IMG/VR virus record: IMGVR_UViG_3300033148_000736
Coordinates: 1 to 24,644 of that record
DNA: 24,644 nt
Direction: 5' to 3' (one strand)
DNA from: a virus
The position numbers were made by a program, and so were the translations under genes. Shown here in pieces: positions 14,049 through 23,271 of this stretch (position 1 is its first letter; each line of letters begins with the position of its first letter). The notes below the pieces were generated by a model. The model was not told the DNA's origin. It made no database searches and worked only from the letters and a program-made list of their open reading frames with translations.

Positions 14049-16261
14049 TGTACGAGCAAACTCTATATAAAGTATTAAAAAACTATGTTGATTCTAAAAC
14101 TTTAAATCACAAGAACAAACATAAGAAATGGGAATATGGCTACAATGAGGAATATGACATAGTAGTAATAAGTAAGACAGGTCAAATAGGAGAGGTATAT
14201 GAAATACAGAATCTTAAAATAGCTCTGCCAAAAGAAAATGAAGTCGTAAAGTTTGAAAACAATAAGTGGAATTATTCTGAATACCCTAAGCAATTAAAAA
14301 AAATTAAATCTGTATTCGACTGGGAAGAATATCCATTAGATTTTAAAGAAAAATGGTATGACTATATTGACAAAGAATTTACTAGACGTGAAGAAGGTTT
14401 TTGGTTTGTTAACAAAGACATTCCTACTTATATCACTGGTACTCATTACATGTACTTGCAGTGGTCCAAGATTGATGTTGGGAAACCAGACTTTAGGGAA
14501 TCAAATAGATTATTCTACATCTTTTGGGAGGCTTGCAAAGCAGACCCAAGATCATATGGAATGTGCTATCTTAAAAACCGTAGATCAGGATTCTCATTTA
14601 TGTCCTCAGCTGAATCGGTCAACCTTGCTACAATATCCACGGATTCACGGTTCGGCATATTGTCCAAATCTGGTCCCGATGCTAAAAAGATGTTCACAGA
14701 TAAAGTTGTACCAATTTCCGTTAACTACCCTTTCTTTTTTAAACCGATCCAAGATGGTATGGACAGGCCAAAAACCGAGCTTGCTTACAGAGTTCCTGCT
14801 TCTAAATTCACCCGTAGAAAGCTTGACGCCAATACGAAAGTACAAGAAATTACCGGTCTTGACACCACTATCGACTGGAAGAACACAGGGGATAACTCCT
14901 ATGATGGAGAGAAACTCAAGCTCCTCGTTCATGATGAATCAGGTAAATGGGAAAGACCAAACAACATCCTCAATAACTGGAGGGTTACGAAAACAACATT
15001 AAGATTAGGTAGTAAGGTCATAGGTAAGTGCATGATGGGAAGTACATCAAACGCTTTAGATAAAGGAGGAGATAATTTTAAAAACCTATATAACGCTTCA
15101 GATGTTACAAAAAGAAACGCCAATGGGCAAACTAGCTCGGGACTATATTCTTTGTTCATACCTATGGAATGGAATTACGAAGGATACATTGATTCTTATG
15201 GCATACCTGTCTTCGACACGCCTAAAAAAGCTGTAAAAGATCCGCATGGATCTGATATAAAAATAGGTGTAATTGAATACTGGCAAAATGAAGTAAATGG
15301 TTTAAAAGAAGATCAAGATGGTTTAAACGAATTTTACCGTCAGTTTCCAAGAACGGAAGAACACGCGTTTAGAGATGAGGCTAAATCATCTTTATTTAAT
15401 CTTACTAAAATATACCAACAAGTAGATTGGAATGCTGATTTAAAAAACAGCGGAATAATAACACAAGGCAATTTCCAATGGGTTAATGGTGTTAAAGATA
15501 CTAAAGTTGTCTTCATGCCTAGCAAGCAGGGTAGATTTTTTGTATCCTGGATACCATCTGTTGAAATGCAGAATAGTGTTATAAAGAAAAATGGACTTAA
15601 ATGGCCTGGTAATGATTACATGGGGGCTTTTGGCTGTGATAGTTACGATATATCTGGAACTGTAGATAGAAGAGGATCTAATGGGGCTTTACATGGTTTA
15701 ACTAAGTTTAACATGGATAACGTTCCATCAAATCATTTTTTCCTAGAATATATATCTAGACCTCAAACAGCTGAAATATTTTTTGAAGATGTATTAATGG
15801 CTTGTGTTTTTTATGGCATGCCAATACTTGCTGAAAACAATAAACCTAGACTATTGTACTATTTTAAACGTAGAGGCTATAGAGGTTATTCTATAAACAG
15901 ACCAGATAAAAAATACAGTAAACTATCAACTACAGAAAGAGAGATAGGTGGAATACCAAACTCTAGTGAAGACATAAAGCAAGCTCATGCTGCAGCTATA
16001 GAGTCTTACATAGAACATCATGTTGGTTTAAAAGATGATGGTAACTATGGCGATGTTTATTTTCAAAGAACTCTTGAGGATTGGGCTAAATTTAATATAA
16101 ACAATAGAACATCACATGATGCATCTATAAGTTCAGGCTTAGCTATTATGGCCTGTAATAAAAATAAGTATAAACCAAACCCAACATTCAAAAGACCTTC
16201 TTACAATTTAGGTTTTAAAAGATATAATAATAAAGGTACATTGTCAAAAATAATTGAATAA
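14048..16261 (+). CDS. terL: Terminase large subunit, packaging ATPase-nuclease
   Basis: A 737-residue motor protein that cuts DNA and pumps it through the portal. The ATPase half has an atypical Walker A, KNRRSGFS (176-183), of the K-x-R-R-x-G-x-S kind seen in crAss-like phages, and a Walker B, LKLLVHDE (D296, E297). The nuclease half has a RuvC-like set: FGCDSYD (D531), LAENN (E596) and SHDAS (D691). The N-terminal 100 residues are an extra region rich in Lys, Trp and Tyr before the ATPase core. The gene directly abuts the portal gene. Bases 14521-14940 are visibly richer in G+C (about 43 percent by hand count) than the flanks (30-38 percent), with C-ending codons and cgg arginine, hinting at a recombined segment. 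Confidence 0.92.
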   Translation: MYEQTLYKVLKNYVDSKTLNHKNKHKKWEYGYNEEYDIVVISKTGQIGEVYEIQNLKIALPKENEVVKFENNKWNYSEYPKQLKKIKSVFDWEEYPLDFKEKWYDYIDKEFTRREEGFWFVNKDIPTYITGTHYMYLQWSKIDVGKPDFRESNRLFYIFWEACKADPRSYGMCYLKNRRSGFSFMSSAESVNLATISTDSRFGILSKSGPDAKKMFTDKVVPISVNYPFFFKPIQDGMDRPKTELAYRVPASKFTRRKLDANTKVQEITGLDTTIDWKNTGDNSYDGEKLKLLVHDESGKWERPNNILNNWRVTKTTLRLGSKVIGKCMMGSTSNALDKGGDNFKNLYNASDVTKRNANGQTSSGLYSLFIPMEWNYEGYIDSYGIPVFDTPKKAVKDPHGSDIKIGVIEYWQNEVNGLKEDQDGLNEFYRQFPRTEEHAFRDEAKSSLFNLTKIYQQVDWNADLKNSGIITQGNFQWVNGVKDTKVVFMPSKQGRFFVSWIPSVEMQNSVIKKNGLKWPGNDYMGAFGCDSYDISGTVDRRGSNGALHGLTKFNMDNVPSNHFFLEYISRPQTAEIFFEDVLMACVFYGMPILAENNKPRLLYYFKRRGYRGYSINRPDKKYSKLSTTEREIGGIPNSSEDIKQAHAAAIESYIEHHVGLKDDGNYGDVYFQRTLEDWAKFNINNRTSHDASISSGLAIMACNKNKYKPNPTFKRPSYNLGFKRYNNKGTLSKIIE

Positions 16262-18676
16262 ATGAAAATATATACTAATTCAAATAGCGCTTTTCCTAGT
16301 CAGGTAGTACCAGACGCTGAAAAAGCTTCAAGAGAGTACGGCTCTCAAGTAGCTTCTGCTATTGAAACTGAGTGGTTTAATCAAGGTAGAACAAACGGTA
16401 ACAGATACCTTACTAGTTGGAATAATTTTCATAATCTAAGACTGTACGCTAGAGGAGAACAATCTGTTCAAAAATACAAAGACGAATTATCTATAAACGG
16501 TGATTTGTCTTATTTAAATTTAGACTGGAAGCCAGTTCCTGTTATATCAAAATTTGTAAATATAGTAGTAAATGGTATATCAAATAAGGAGTTTGAAATT
16601 AAAGCTTTTTCCCAAGATCCAGAGTCTGTAAAAAAACGAACAAAGTATGCACAAGCTATAGCGGAAGATATGTACGCTAAAGAGCTAATGCAGCAAGCAA
16701 AACAAGCTTTAGGTATTGACGCTAAGCAGTCAAAAATACCAGACGAACAACTACCTCAAAGTAATGAGGAATTAGAACTTCACATGCAGCTTTCCTACAA
16801 GCAATCAGTAGAAATAGCAGAAGAAGAAGCTATAACAACTACACTGGCTAGCAACAGGTGGCCTTTGATAAAAAGAAGAATAAACGAAGATTTAGTTGTC
16901 TGTGGTATTGCTTGTGCTAAGACAAGTTTCAACAAAACAAATGGTATAGTTGTTGACTACGTTGATCCAGCTAATTTAATATATTCATATACAGAAGACC
17001 CTAACTTTGAAGATGTTTACTATGTCGGTGAAGTTAAATCTATTACAATACCTGAACTAAAAAAACAATTTCCTAACATACCAGAAAGAGAACTTCAAAG
17101 AATACAGGAAATGCCAGGTAATAGGCAGTATATAACAGGGTGGGGTAATTACGACAGTAACACTGTTCAAGTTATGTATTTTGAATATAAAACATACATG
17201 AACCAAGTGTTTAAGTTAAAAAACACTGAAAATGGTTTAGAAAAAGTTATTCAAAAAACAGACGAATTTAATCCACCTCCCGCTGATACATACAATAGAG
17301 TTTCTAGAACTATAGAGGTTTTATATTCAGGCGTAAAAGTTCTTGGTACAGATATAATGCTAAAATGGGAACTTGCTGAAAACATGACTAGACCTAATTC
17401 TGATAGCACTAAAGTTGAAATGAACTATGCTATATGTGCTCCTAGAATGTACAAGGGTAGAATAGAGTCTATAGTAAGTAAGATAACAGGTTTTGCTGAC
17501 ATGATTCAAATAACACATTTGAAAATGCAGCAAGTTTTATCTAGAATGGTACCAGATGGTGTATTCTTAGATATGGATGGGCTTGCTGAAGTTGACCTAG
17601 GTAATGGTACAAATTACAACCCAGCGGAAGCATTAAATATGTATTTTCAAACTGGTTCCATTGTTGGTAGATCCTTAACTCAAGATGGAGAGCTTAATAG
17701 AGGTAAAGTACCTATTCAAGAACTACAGTCATCAGCTGGAAGTGCCAAGCTACAAAGCTTAATAATGACTTACAATTATTATTTACAAATGATAAGAGAT
17801 GTAACAGGTCTTAACGAAGCTAGAGATGGTAGCATGCAAGATAAAGACGCTTTAGTAGGTATAGCAAAGATGGCTGCTAATCAATCTAATATAGCAACTA
17901 AGCACGTTAATCAAGCTAGCTTGTTTCTTGCTCTTAGAATATGTGAAAACATATCTTTAAAAATGGTTGATGTACTTTCTTTTCCTTTAACTAAAAATGC
18001 TTTAATAGAGAGTATATCACTATTTAATGCTAGTACGTTAGCTGAAATAGCCACACTTAATCTACATGATTTTGGTATATTCTTAGAACTAGAACCTGAC
18101 GACGAAGCTCAAGCTCAGTTAGAGCAAAACATACAAATAGCTTTACAAAGTGGAGGTATTGATTTAGAAGACGCTATAGATATAAGGCAAATAAAAAACC
18201 TTAAATTAGCTAATCAACTGTTGAAGCAGAAAAGAAAAAAGAAACTAGCAAGAGAACAGGCACAACAACAACAAATGATTCAAGCGCAAGCACAGGCAAA
18301 TGCTAAAACTACAGAGGCTGCCGCTATGGCTGAGGTTCAAAAAAACCAAGCTATGACAGAGTCAAAAGTGCAAGTAGAGCAAGCTAAATCGCAGTTTGAA
18401 ATTCAAAGGATGCAAACAGAGATGACGGTTAAGCAACAGCTAATGGCTCAAGAGTTTGAATACCAAAAACAGTTAGCTCAAATAAAAATGGGCGTAGAGT
18501 CTGAAAAAGAAAACAAAATAGAGGATAGAAAAGATAAAAGAGTTAAATTACAAGGAACTCAACAAAGTCAATTAATAAATCAACGACAAAATGATTCAGC
18601 TCCAGTAGATTTTGAAAGTGGAGATTCATCACAACTAGGCACGTTTGGTTTACAAAATATAATGCCGCCTAGTTAA
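16262..18676 (+). CDS. Portal protein with long C-terminal coiled coil
   Basis: An 804-residue protein starting at ATG 16262, immediately after the TerL stop. It forms the twelve-fold ring through which DNA enters the head. LDWKPVPVISKFVNIVVNGI (about 91-110) followed by a helical region and DYVDPANLIYSYTEDPNFED is the arrangement of crAss-like and P22-like portals. The last 200 residues carry a long Gln/Ala/Lys/Glu-rich helix (about 650-760, with runs such as QAQQQQMIQAQAQAN), likely an extended barrel, and a disordered tail. Its position between TerL and scaffold agrees. The call is firm; the exact subfamily is inferred. Confidence 0.88.
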   Translation: MKIYTNSNSAFPSQVVPDAEKASREYGSQVASAIETEWFNQGRTNGNRYLTSWNNFHNLRLYARGEQSVQKYKDELSINGDLSYLNLDWKPVPVISKFVNIVVNGISNKEFEIKAFSQDPESVKKRTKYAQAIAEDMYAKELMQQAKQALGIDAKQSKIPDEQLPQSNEELELHMQLSYKQSVEIAEEEAITTTLASNRWPLIKRRINEDLVVCGIACAKTSFNKTNGIVVDYVDPANLIYSYTEDPNFEDVYYVGEVKSITIPELKKQFPNIPERELQRIQEMPGNRQYITGWGNYDSNTVQVMYFEYKTYMNQVFKLKNTENGLEKVIQKTDEFNPPPADTYNRVSRTIEVLYSGVKVLGTDIMLKWELAENMTRPNSDSTKVEMNYAICAPRMYKGRIESIVSKITGFADMIQITHLKMQQVLSRMVPDGVFLDMDGLAEVDLGNGTNYNPAEALNMYFQTGSIVGRSLTQDGELNRGKVPIQELQSSAGSAKLQSLIMTYNYYLQMIRDVTGLNEARDGSMQDKDALVGIAKMAANQSNIATKHVNQASLFLALRICENISLKMVDVLSFPLTKNALIESISLFNASTLAEIATLNLHDFGIFLELEPDDEAQAQLEQNIQIALQSGGIDLEDAIDIRQIKNLKLANQLLKQKRKKKLAREQAQQQQMIQAQAQANAKTTEAAAMAEVQKNQAMTESKVQVEQAKSQFEIQRMQTEMTVKQQLMAQEFEYQKQLAQIKMGVESEKENKIEDRKDKRVKLQGTQQSQLINQRQNDSAPVDFESGDSSQLGTFGLQNIMPPS

Positions 18677-18704
18677 CTATTTAATAATTATATAATATTT
18701 TATC

Positions 18705-19931
18705 ATGTCAGAAGAAACAAAACCACAAGAACCCGTTAAACAAGAAGGCGAGTTCAAAGTTAAAAAAAGAAAACCTAAAAATCTAAGTTTACAATCTAAG
18801 GAAGAAATAACTAAGGTTGATTTAACAAAACCAGAAGCAACAGGTGAGATAGCTCCAGAAGTTATAAAAATAGAAGTACCTACTGAAGCTCTAAACAAAG
18901 AAGAAGATGCCATTCAAATCGGAGAAACAAAGAAGATGGATGTGGGCGAACAAACCGGAGATAGCTCTGGAATGGACAAACAAGTATCAAAGCCCGAAAA
19001 GGCTGTTGAAGAAATTACCCCCATCCAAGAAATAACAAAAGAAGAGGTAAAGGAAATAGCTCAAGAAGTTAAAGAAGCACAAAGAGATGAAAAAATCTTA
19101 GGTAAACCTTTACCAGAAAATATCGAAAAGCTAGTATCTTTTATGGAAGAAACCGGCGGAACTGTACAAGATTATGTAGCTTTAAATAAAGACTACAGCT
19201 CTTACAGTTCTAAAGATGTTTTAAGAGAATACTATACAAAGGCAAAACCACATTTAGATCAAGAAGAAATTAGCTTTTTAATGGAAGATAATTTTGATTT
19301 TGATGAAGATGTAGATGAGCCAAGAGAAATACGTAAGAAAAAACTTGCGTTTAAGGAAGAGGTTGCAAACGCAAAACAATTTCTTGAAAGTTCTAAGAGC
19401 AAATATTACGACGAGATCAAGTTGAGACCGGGCGTTACTCAAGAGCAACAAGAAGCTATTAGCTTTTACAACCAATATAAGCAGCAACAAGAAGTTGCTA
19501 CACAAATGCACGGTGATTTTAGAGACAGAACTAAAAAACTATTCAACAATGAATTCAAAGGTTTTGAATTTAATCTTGGGGAAAAAAGATTTAGATATGG
19601 AATTAAAGATCCGGTTAAAGTAGGTGAACTACAAGCTGACGTACAAAATTTCGTGGGTAAATATACAAACGAAGAAGGATTAATGACAGATGCTGCAGGT
19701 TACCATAAAGCGATGTATGCTGCTATGAACGCAGATAAACTTGCTAATCATTTTTACGAACAAGGAAAAGCTGATGGTGTAAAAAGCATAATCAGTGGAT
19801 CTAAAAATCCATCTAAAGACGAACCTAGGCGAGTTGCCGACGGAAATGTATTTATAAATGGATTAAAAGTTAAAGCAATTAGTGGGTTAGACTCGTCAAA
19901 ACTAAAAATTAAAACTAAAAAGTTTAACTAA
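18705..19931 (+). CDS. Capsid scaffold protein, putative
   Basis: A 408-residue protein between portal and capsid genes, the standard place of a scaffold. The N-terminal 130 residues are highly charged, Glu/Lys-rich and probably disordered. The middle is helical with a strongly acidic patch (MEDNFDFDEDVDEP). A conserved-looking region (YHKAMYAAMNADKLANHFYEQGKADG, about 330-355) resembles the capsid-binding end of scaffolds in related phages. It ends with a Lys-rich tail. It starts 28 bases after the portal gene. No separate maturation protease is evident nearby, apart from the HExxH protein about 8 kb upstream. Confidence 0.75.
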   Translation: MSEETKPQEPVKQEGEFKVKKRKPKNLSLQSKEEITKVDLTKPEATGEIAPEVIKIEVPTEALNKEEDAIQIGETKKMDVGEQTGDSSGMDKQVSKPEKAVEEITPIQEITKEEVKEIAQEVKEAQRDEKILGKPLPENIEKLVSFMEETGGTVQDYVALNKDYSSYSSKDVLREYYTKAKPHLDQEEISFLMEDNFDFDEDVDEPREIRKKKLAFKEEVANAKQFLESSKSKYYDEIKLRPGVTQEQQEAISFYNQYKQQQEVATQMHGDFRDRTKKLFNNEFKGFEFNLGEKRFRYGIKDPVKVGELQADVQNFVGKYTNEEGLMTDAAGYHKAMYAAMNADKLANHFYEQGKADGVKSIISGSKNPSKDEPRRVADGNVFINGLKVKAISGLDSSKLKIKTKKFN

Positions 19932-19946
19932 TTAAAAATTAAAATT

Positions 19947-21425
19947 ATGGCAATTGCTCCGCAATTTGGTTCAATCGTACCAAGTCAACAACAACAAACG
20001 TTGGCAAACAACTACCTAAATTTTACAGGTGGACAAAACGATTTCTCACAACAATACCTACCAGAGCTTTACGAAGCAGAGGTAGAAAGATATGGTAACA
20101 GAACGTTATCAGGATTTTTAAGAATGGTTGGCGCTGAAATGCCAATGACATCTGATCAAGTAATTTGGTCTGAACAAAATAGATTACACATTGCTTACAA
20201 CGACTGTACTTCAGCTTCTGGAGCGGGAACAATTACAATTCCTGTTACAGCTGCGGGTGCTGCTGTGCCAATTGTAAACGTAATTTCTCCAGGTGCAACA
20301 ATAGTTGTAATGGATCAATTCGGTGGTGAAGCAAAATGTTTCGTTAGAACTTCTGACACTCGCTTAGCAGGTGGAGGAGGTAATCCAGGACAGTTAGTTG
20401 TAGAGCCTTATGGTTTCGCTAATTTAGCTGCTGCTGGTATCGCTGACGGTGCTGGAAAAAAGATATTTGTTTACGGTTCTGATTTTCAGAAAGGAACTTC
20501 AACTGCAAACGCAGCTGTAGGAGCAAATACTTACGCTGCTAACGCTAACCCTATGGTTACTGTAGATCCTAGCTTTACTCAATTTTCAAACTCTCCAATA
20601 ATCATTAGAAGTACTTATACTATTAATGGTTCTGACACTGCTCAGATTGGATGGGTAGAAGTTGCTACTGAAGATGGAACTGGAGGATACTTATGGTATT
20701 TAAAAGCTGAATCTGAAACTCGTTTACGTTTTGAAGATTACTTAGAAATGGCAATGGTTGAAGGAGAATTAAGTGCTGGTGGACCTGCTGCATTAACAAA
20801 TCAAAGTGGTGGTTCTCAAGGTTTATTCTCTGCTATCAGTCAGAGAGGTAATGTACAAACTGGATTTACAGCTGCTGCTGGATTAGATGCTTTTGATGCA
20901 ATACTTAAAAACTTAGATACTCAAGGAGCTATTGAAGAAAACATGTTATTCTTAAACAGAGCTACTGCTCTTGATTTTGATGATATGCTTGCTTCTATCT
21001 CAGGTGGATTCGCTGGAGGTACTGCTTTTGGATTATTTGAAAATTCTGAAGAAATGGCATTAAATTTAGGTTTCTCTGGTTTCAGAAGAGGTTCTTATGA
21101 CTTCTACAAAACTGACTGGAAATACTTAAACGATGCTTCTACTCGTGGAGCTATTGCTGGACCTGCATCTATTGAAGGTGTGTTAGTACCAGCTGGAACT
21201 TCTACGGTATATGATCAAATCTTAGGAACAAATATTAGAAGACCATTCTTACACGTGCGTTATAGAGCTTCTCAAGCTGATGACAGACGTATGAAGTCTT
21301 GGTTAACTGGTTCTGTAGGAGGTGCTTTTACTTCATCTTTGGATGCAATGGAAGTAAACTTCTTATCAGAAAGATGTTTAGTTACACAAGCTGCGAACAA
21401 CTTCGTATTGTTCAAAGGAATCTAA
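19947..21425 (+). CDS. Major capsid protein, HK97-like fold
   Basis: A 492-residue protein starting at ATG 19947 behind the leader attaaaaattaaaatt. Position after the scaffold, length, and sequence pattern (AEVERYGNRTLSGFLRMVGAE near the N-terminus; LRFEDYLEMAMVEGE in the middle; a long central helix with LDAFDAILKNLDTQGAIEENM; the final beta region with DDRRMKSWLTG) fit the capsid proteins of crAss-like and related podoviruses. The region 90-220 is a beta-rich, Gly/Ala/Val-rich segment, likely an extended surface domain. Its codon use is narrower than that of neighbours (many gct, gga, act), as expected for a very highly expressed gene. A strong hairpin follows the stop. Confidence 0.88.
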   Translation: MAIAPQFGSIVPSQQQQTLANNYLNFTGGQNDFSQQYLPELYEAEVERYGNRTLSGFLRMVGAEMPMTSDQVIWSEQNRLHIAYNDCTSASGAGTITIPVTAAGAAVPIVNVISPGATIVVMDQFGGEAKCFVRTSDTRLAGGGGNPGQLVVEPYGFANLAAAGIADGAGKKIFVYGSDFQKGTSTANAAVGANTYAANANPMVTVDPSFTQFSNSPIIIRSTYTINGSDTAQIGWVEVATEDGTGGYLWYLKAESETRLRFEDYLEMAMVEGELSAGGPAALTNQSGGSQGLFSAISQRGNVQTGFTAAAGLDAFDAILKNLDTQGAIEENMLFLNRATALDFDDMLASISGGFAGGTAFGLFENSEEMALNLGFSGFRRGSYDFYKTDWKYLNDASTRGAIAGPASIEGVLVPAGTSTVYDQILGTNIRRPFLHVRYRASQADDRRMKSWLTGSVGGAFTSSLDAMEVNFLSERCLVTQAANNFVLFKGI

Positions 21426-21437
21426 GATTCAACAAAT

Positions 21438-21478
21438 GTAATTCTTACCCTCGTTGTAATTACGGGGGTAACAATTAC
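21438..21478 (+). terminator. Strong hairpin just downstream of the capsid gene
   Basis: Bases 21438-21454 pair with 21462-21478: gtaatt with aattac, a C-C mismatch, then ttaccctcgt with acgggggtaa. That gives 16 Watson-Crick pairs, one T-G wobble and one mismatch, closing a 7-base loop. It begins 12 bases after the capsid stop and is not followed by a clear T run. It may be a partial terminator, an RNA-stabilizing structure or a processing site that raises capsid output above the next genes. Confidence 0.7.
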
Positions 21479-21508
21479 CCTTATAAAATTATTTAATTAT
21501 ATTATATT

Positions 21509-22273
21509 ATGTCAACAAAAAAACAAACTAAACCTACTGAGTGGGAAATAAAAGATAGAAATTACTATCTAACAGGCAACGAGTCACCATTGACTTATAC
21601 AATACCTAGTAAGCATACAAAAAAACATCCATTATTGTGGTTTGATGAATCAAGAGGATCTCAAAGAGAACTTAAGTACGCAACAAACCAAGCATCTGTC
21701 TTTGTAGATGAACACAAAGGAGAATCAACGATGGGTCATATAACTTTTAGAGACGGCGTTTTAGCTGTTCCAAAAGAAAAACAAAACTTACAAAAACTAT
21801 TGTCTTTATATCACCCTTTGTCAGGGCATAGATTTAAAGAACTAAAACCACAAGAAAATGCTGTTAACGAATTACAGTGGATGGAGTGGGAAATACAAGC
21901 ACTTTTAGCAGCTAGAGATATGGATATAGACCAAGCTGAAGCTGTATTGAGAGTGGAAATAGGAACTAGCATAAACAAACTAAGTTCTAAAGAAATAAAG
22001 AGAGATTTATTAATGTTTGCTAAATCAAATCCACAATTATTTATGGAGTTAGCGAATGATGAAAATGTACAATTAAGAAATTTTGGTATAAAAGCCACTG
22101 AAGCTAGAATAATAAAGTTATCACAAGATCAACGTGTATTTACTTGGGCTAGCAATGGAAGAAAATTAATGACTGTACCATTTGATGAAAATCCATACGC
22201 AGCGTTTGCTGCTTTCTTGAAGACTGACGAAGGAGTAGAAATATACAAGTCTATCGAGAAAAAGTTTAAATAA
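21509..22273 (+). CDS. Conserved capsid-linked phage protein, function unknown
   Basis: A 254-residue soluble protein between two strong hairpins, behind a leader of tta/att repeats. The N-terminal half (TYTIPSKHTKKHPLLWFDE, GSQRELKYATNQASVFVDE, ITFRDGVLAVPKEKQNLQKLLSLYHP) has a beta pattern that I know from large tailed phages as a hypothetical protein near the capsid gene. The C-terminal half is helical (EWEIQALLAARDMDIDQAEAVLRVE, EARIIKLSQDQ). A head, connector or assembly role is likely from position. No catalytic motif was found. Confidence 0.75.
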   Translation: MSTKKQTKPTEWEIKDRNYYLTGNESPLTYTIPSKHTKKHPLLWFDESRGSQRELKYATNQASVFVDEHKGESTMGHITFRDGVLAVPKEKQNLQKLLSLYHPLSGHRFKELKPQENAVNELQWMEWEIQALLAARDMDIDQAEAVLRVEIGTSINKLSSKEIKRDLLMFAKSNPQLFMELANDENVQLRNFGIKATEARIIKLSQDQRVFTWASNGRKLMTVPFDENPYAAFAAFLKTDEGVEIYKSIEKKFK

Positions 22274-22283
22274 CATGTAATAC

Positions 22284-22316
22284 TAATATAGGGCTCGTTC
22301 ACTCGGGCCCATATTA
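22284..22316 (+). terminator. Second strong hairpin, before the first ring-protein gene
   Basis: Bases 22284-22297 pair with 22304-22316: taatat with atatta, one bulged A (22290), then gggctcg with cgggccc including one T-G wobble. That is 13 pairs around the loop ttcact. It is by far the most GC-rich spot in the local AT-rich DNA. Only moderate A/T follows, with no T run. It lies 11 bases after the previous stop and 17 bases before the next ATG, so it could be a terminator, an RNA-processing site or a leader structure. Confidence 0.7.
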
Positions 22317-22332
22317 TAATAAACAAATTAAA

Positions 22333-23265
22333 ATGGCAATAAACGTAGATCAAGTTTATAAAACAGTCTTGTTAATAATAAATAAGGAACAAAGAGGTTA
22401 TCTCACGCCTAACGAGTTTAACAAGTTAGCTACTCAAGTACAGCTTGATATAGTTGACACTTACTTTGAAACTATAAACCAACAACTACGAGTGCCGCAA
22501 AACGAAAGTGAATACGGCAATAGGTATAAAAGCGTGCAAGAAAAACTTGACGTTTTTAAAACTATAGGCTCTTGTGCTTATACAGCGCCAACTACTACGC
22601 AACCAGGTTTTTTTACAACCCCAACATCTTCAGGGACAGCTACTGGAACTCAAAACTTAACAGGAACACTAAACACTATATCATATCCTTTAACAACTAT
22701 AACTCAAGCTCAGGTTGAACAAAGCCAAGTTGTTGTAACTGTTAATGGTGTTGTATACACCAACTACAATATAACAGGTGGTAATTTTAATTTAACAGCG
22801 GGAGCGCTAGGGGTAGGCGTAAGTATAGTTATAACATTGTATCCTTTAGATTTTTATAAGTTAGGTACTGTTATTTATAATGACGACAAAGAGGTTGAGG
22901 CTGTTCAAAGAAATGAACTAGCTCAATTAAACTTATCTACAATAACTAAACCTTCAACTTATTTTCCAGTTTACATATACGAAGATAATAAAATAACTAT
23001 ATATCCTCAATCAATAAATTCTAACGTACAAGCTACTTACGTTAAAAAACCAGCGGATGTTGTTTGGAACTTTACATCGTCAGCTCCTGACTATACATAC
23101 ACGTGGAATCCTTCAACCTCAGTTGACTTTCAGTTAGATATAACAGAACAAACAAATGTTGTTTTGCAAATTTTGCTTTATGCTGGAGTTGTAATAAAAG
23201 ATCCAAGTATAGTTCAAGCCGCTGCTAGTGAAATTGCTCAAGAGGCACAAAACGAAAGAAACTAA
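22333..23265 (+). CDS. Ring/adaptor-like neck protein with beta-rich insertion
   Basis: A 310-residue protein. The N-terminal helical part (VYKTVLLIINKEQRGYLTPNEFNKLA) is a pattern I associate with crAss-like phage neck/tail ring proteins. Near residues 82-172 a Thr/Gly-rich beta region (VEQSQVVVTVNGVVYTNYNI ... VGVSIVITLYP) is inserted before DFYKLGTVIYNDDKEVEAV, where simpler homologs seem to run straight through. The C-terminal part (ITKPSTYFPVYIYEDNKITIYP) continues the core. It probably sits under the portal as an adaptor ring. Its start follows an attaaaatg-type leader behind the hairpin. Confidence 0.75.
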   Translation: MAINVDQVYKTVLLIINKEQRGYLTPNEFNKLATQVQLDIVDTYFETINQQLRVPQNESEYGNRYKSVQEKLDVFKTIGSCAYTAPTTTQPGFFTTPTSSGTATGTQNLTGTLNTISYPLTTITQAQVEQSQVVVTVNGVVYTNYNITGGNFNLTAGALGVGVSIVITLYPLDFYKLGTVIYNDDKEVEAVQRNELAQLNLSTITKPSTYFPVYIYEDNKITIYPQSINSNVQATYVKKPADVVWNFTSSAPDYTYTWNPSTSVDFQLDITEQTNVVLQILLYAGVVIKDPSIVQAAASEIAQEAQNERN

Positions 23266-23271
23266 TATACA

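Noticed and set aside
14358-15002. 214-codon + strand frame inside TerL
   Set aside because: It overlaps the Walker motifs of a clear terminase; the product is a Leu/Thr/Ser-rich shadow and depends on the GC-richer patch.
18677-18704. Sigma70-like promoter (TATAAT at 18691-18696) before the scaffold gene
   Set aside because: Such hexamers are expected by chance in this AT-rich DNA; no matching -35 or Bacteroidota -33/-7 pair was seen.
21299-21496. 65-codon frame crossing the capsid stop
   Set aside because: It overlaps the conserved capsid end and the hairpin; the Cys/Arg/Tyr-rich product is typical of a shadow frame.
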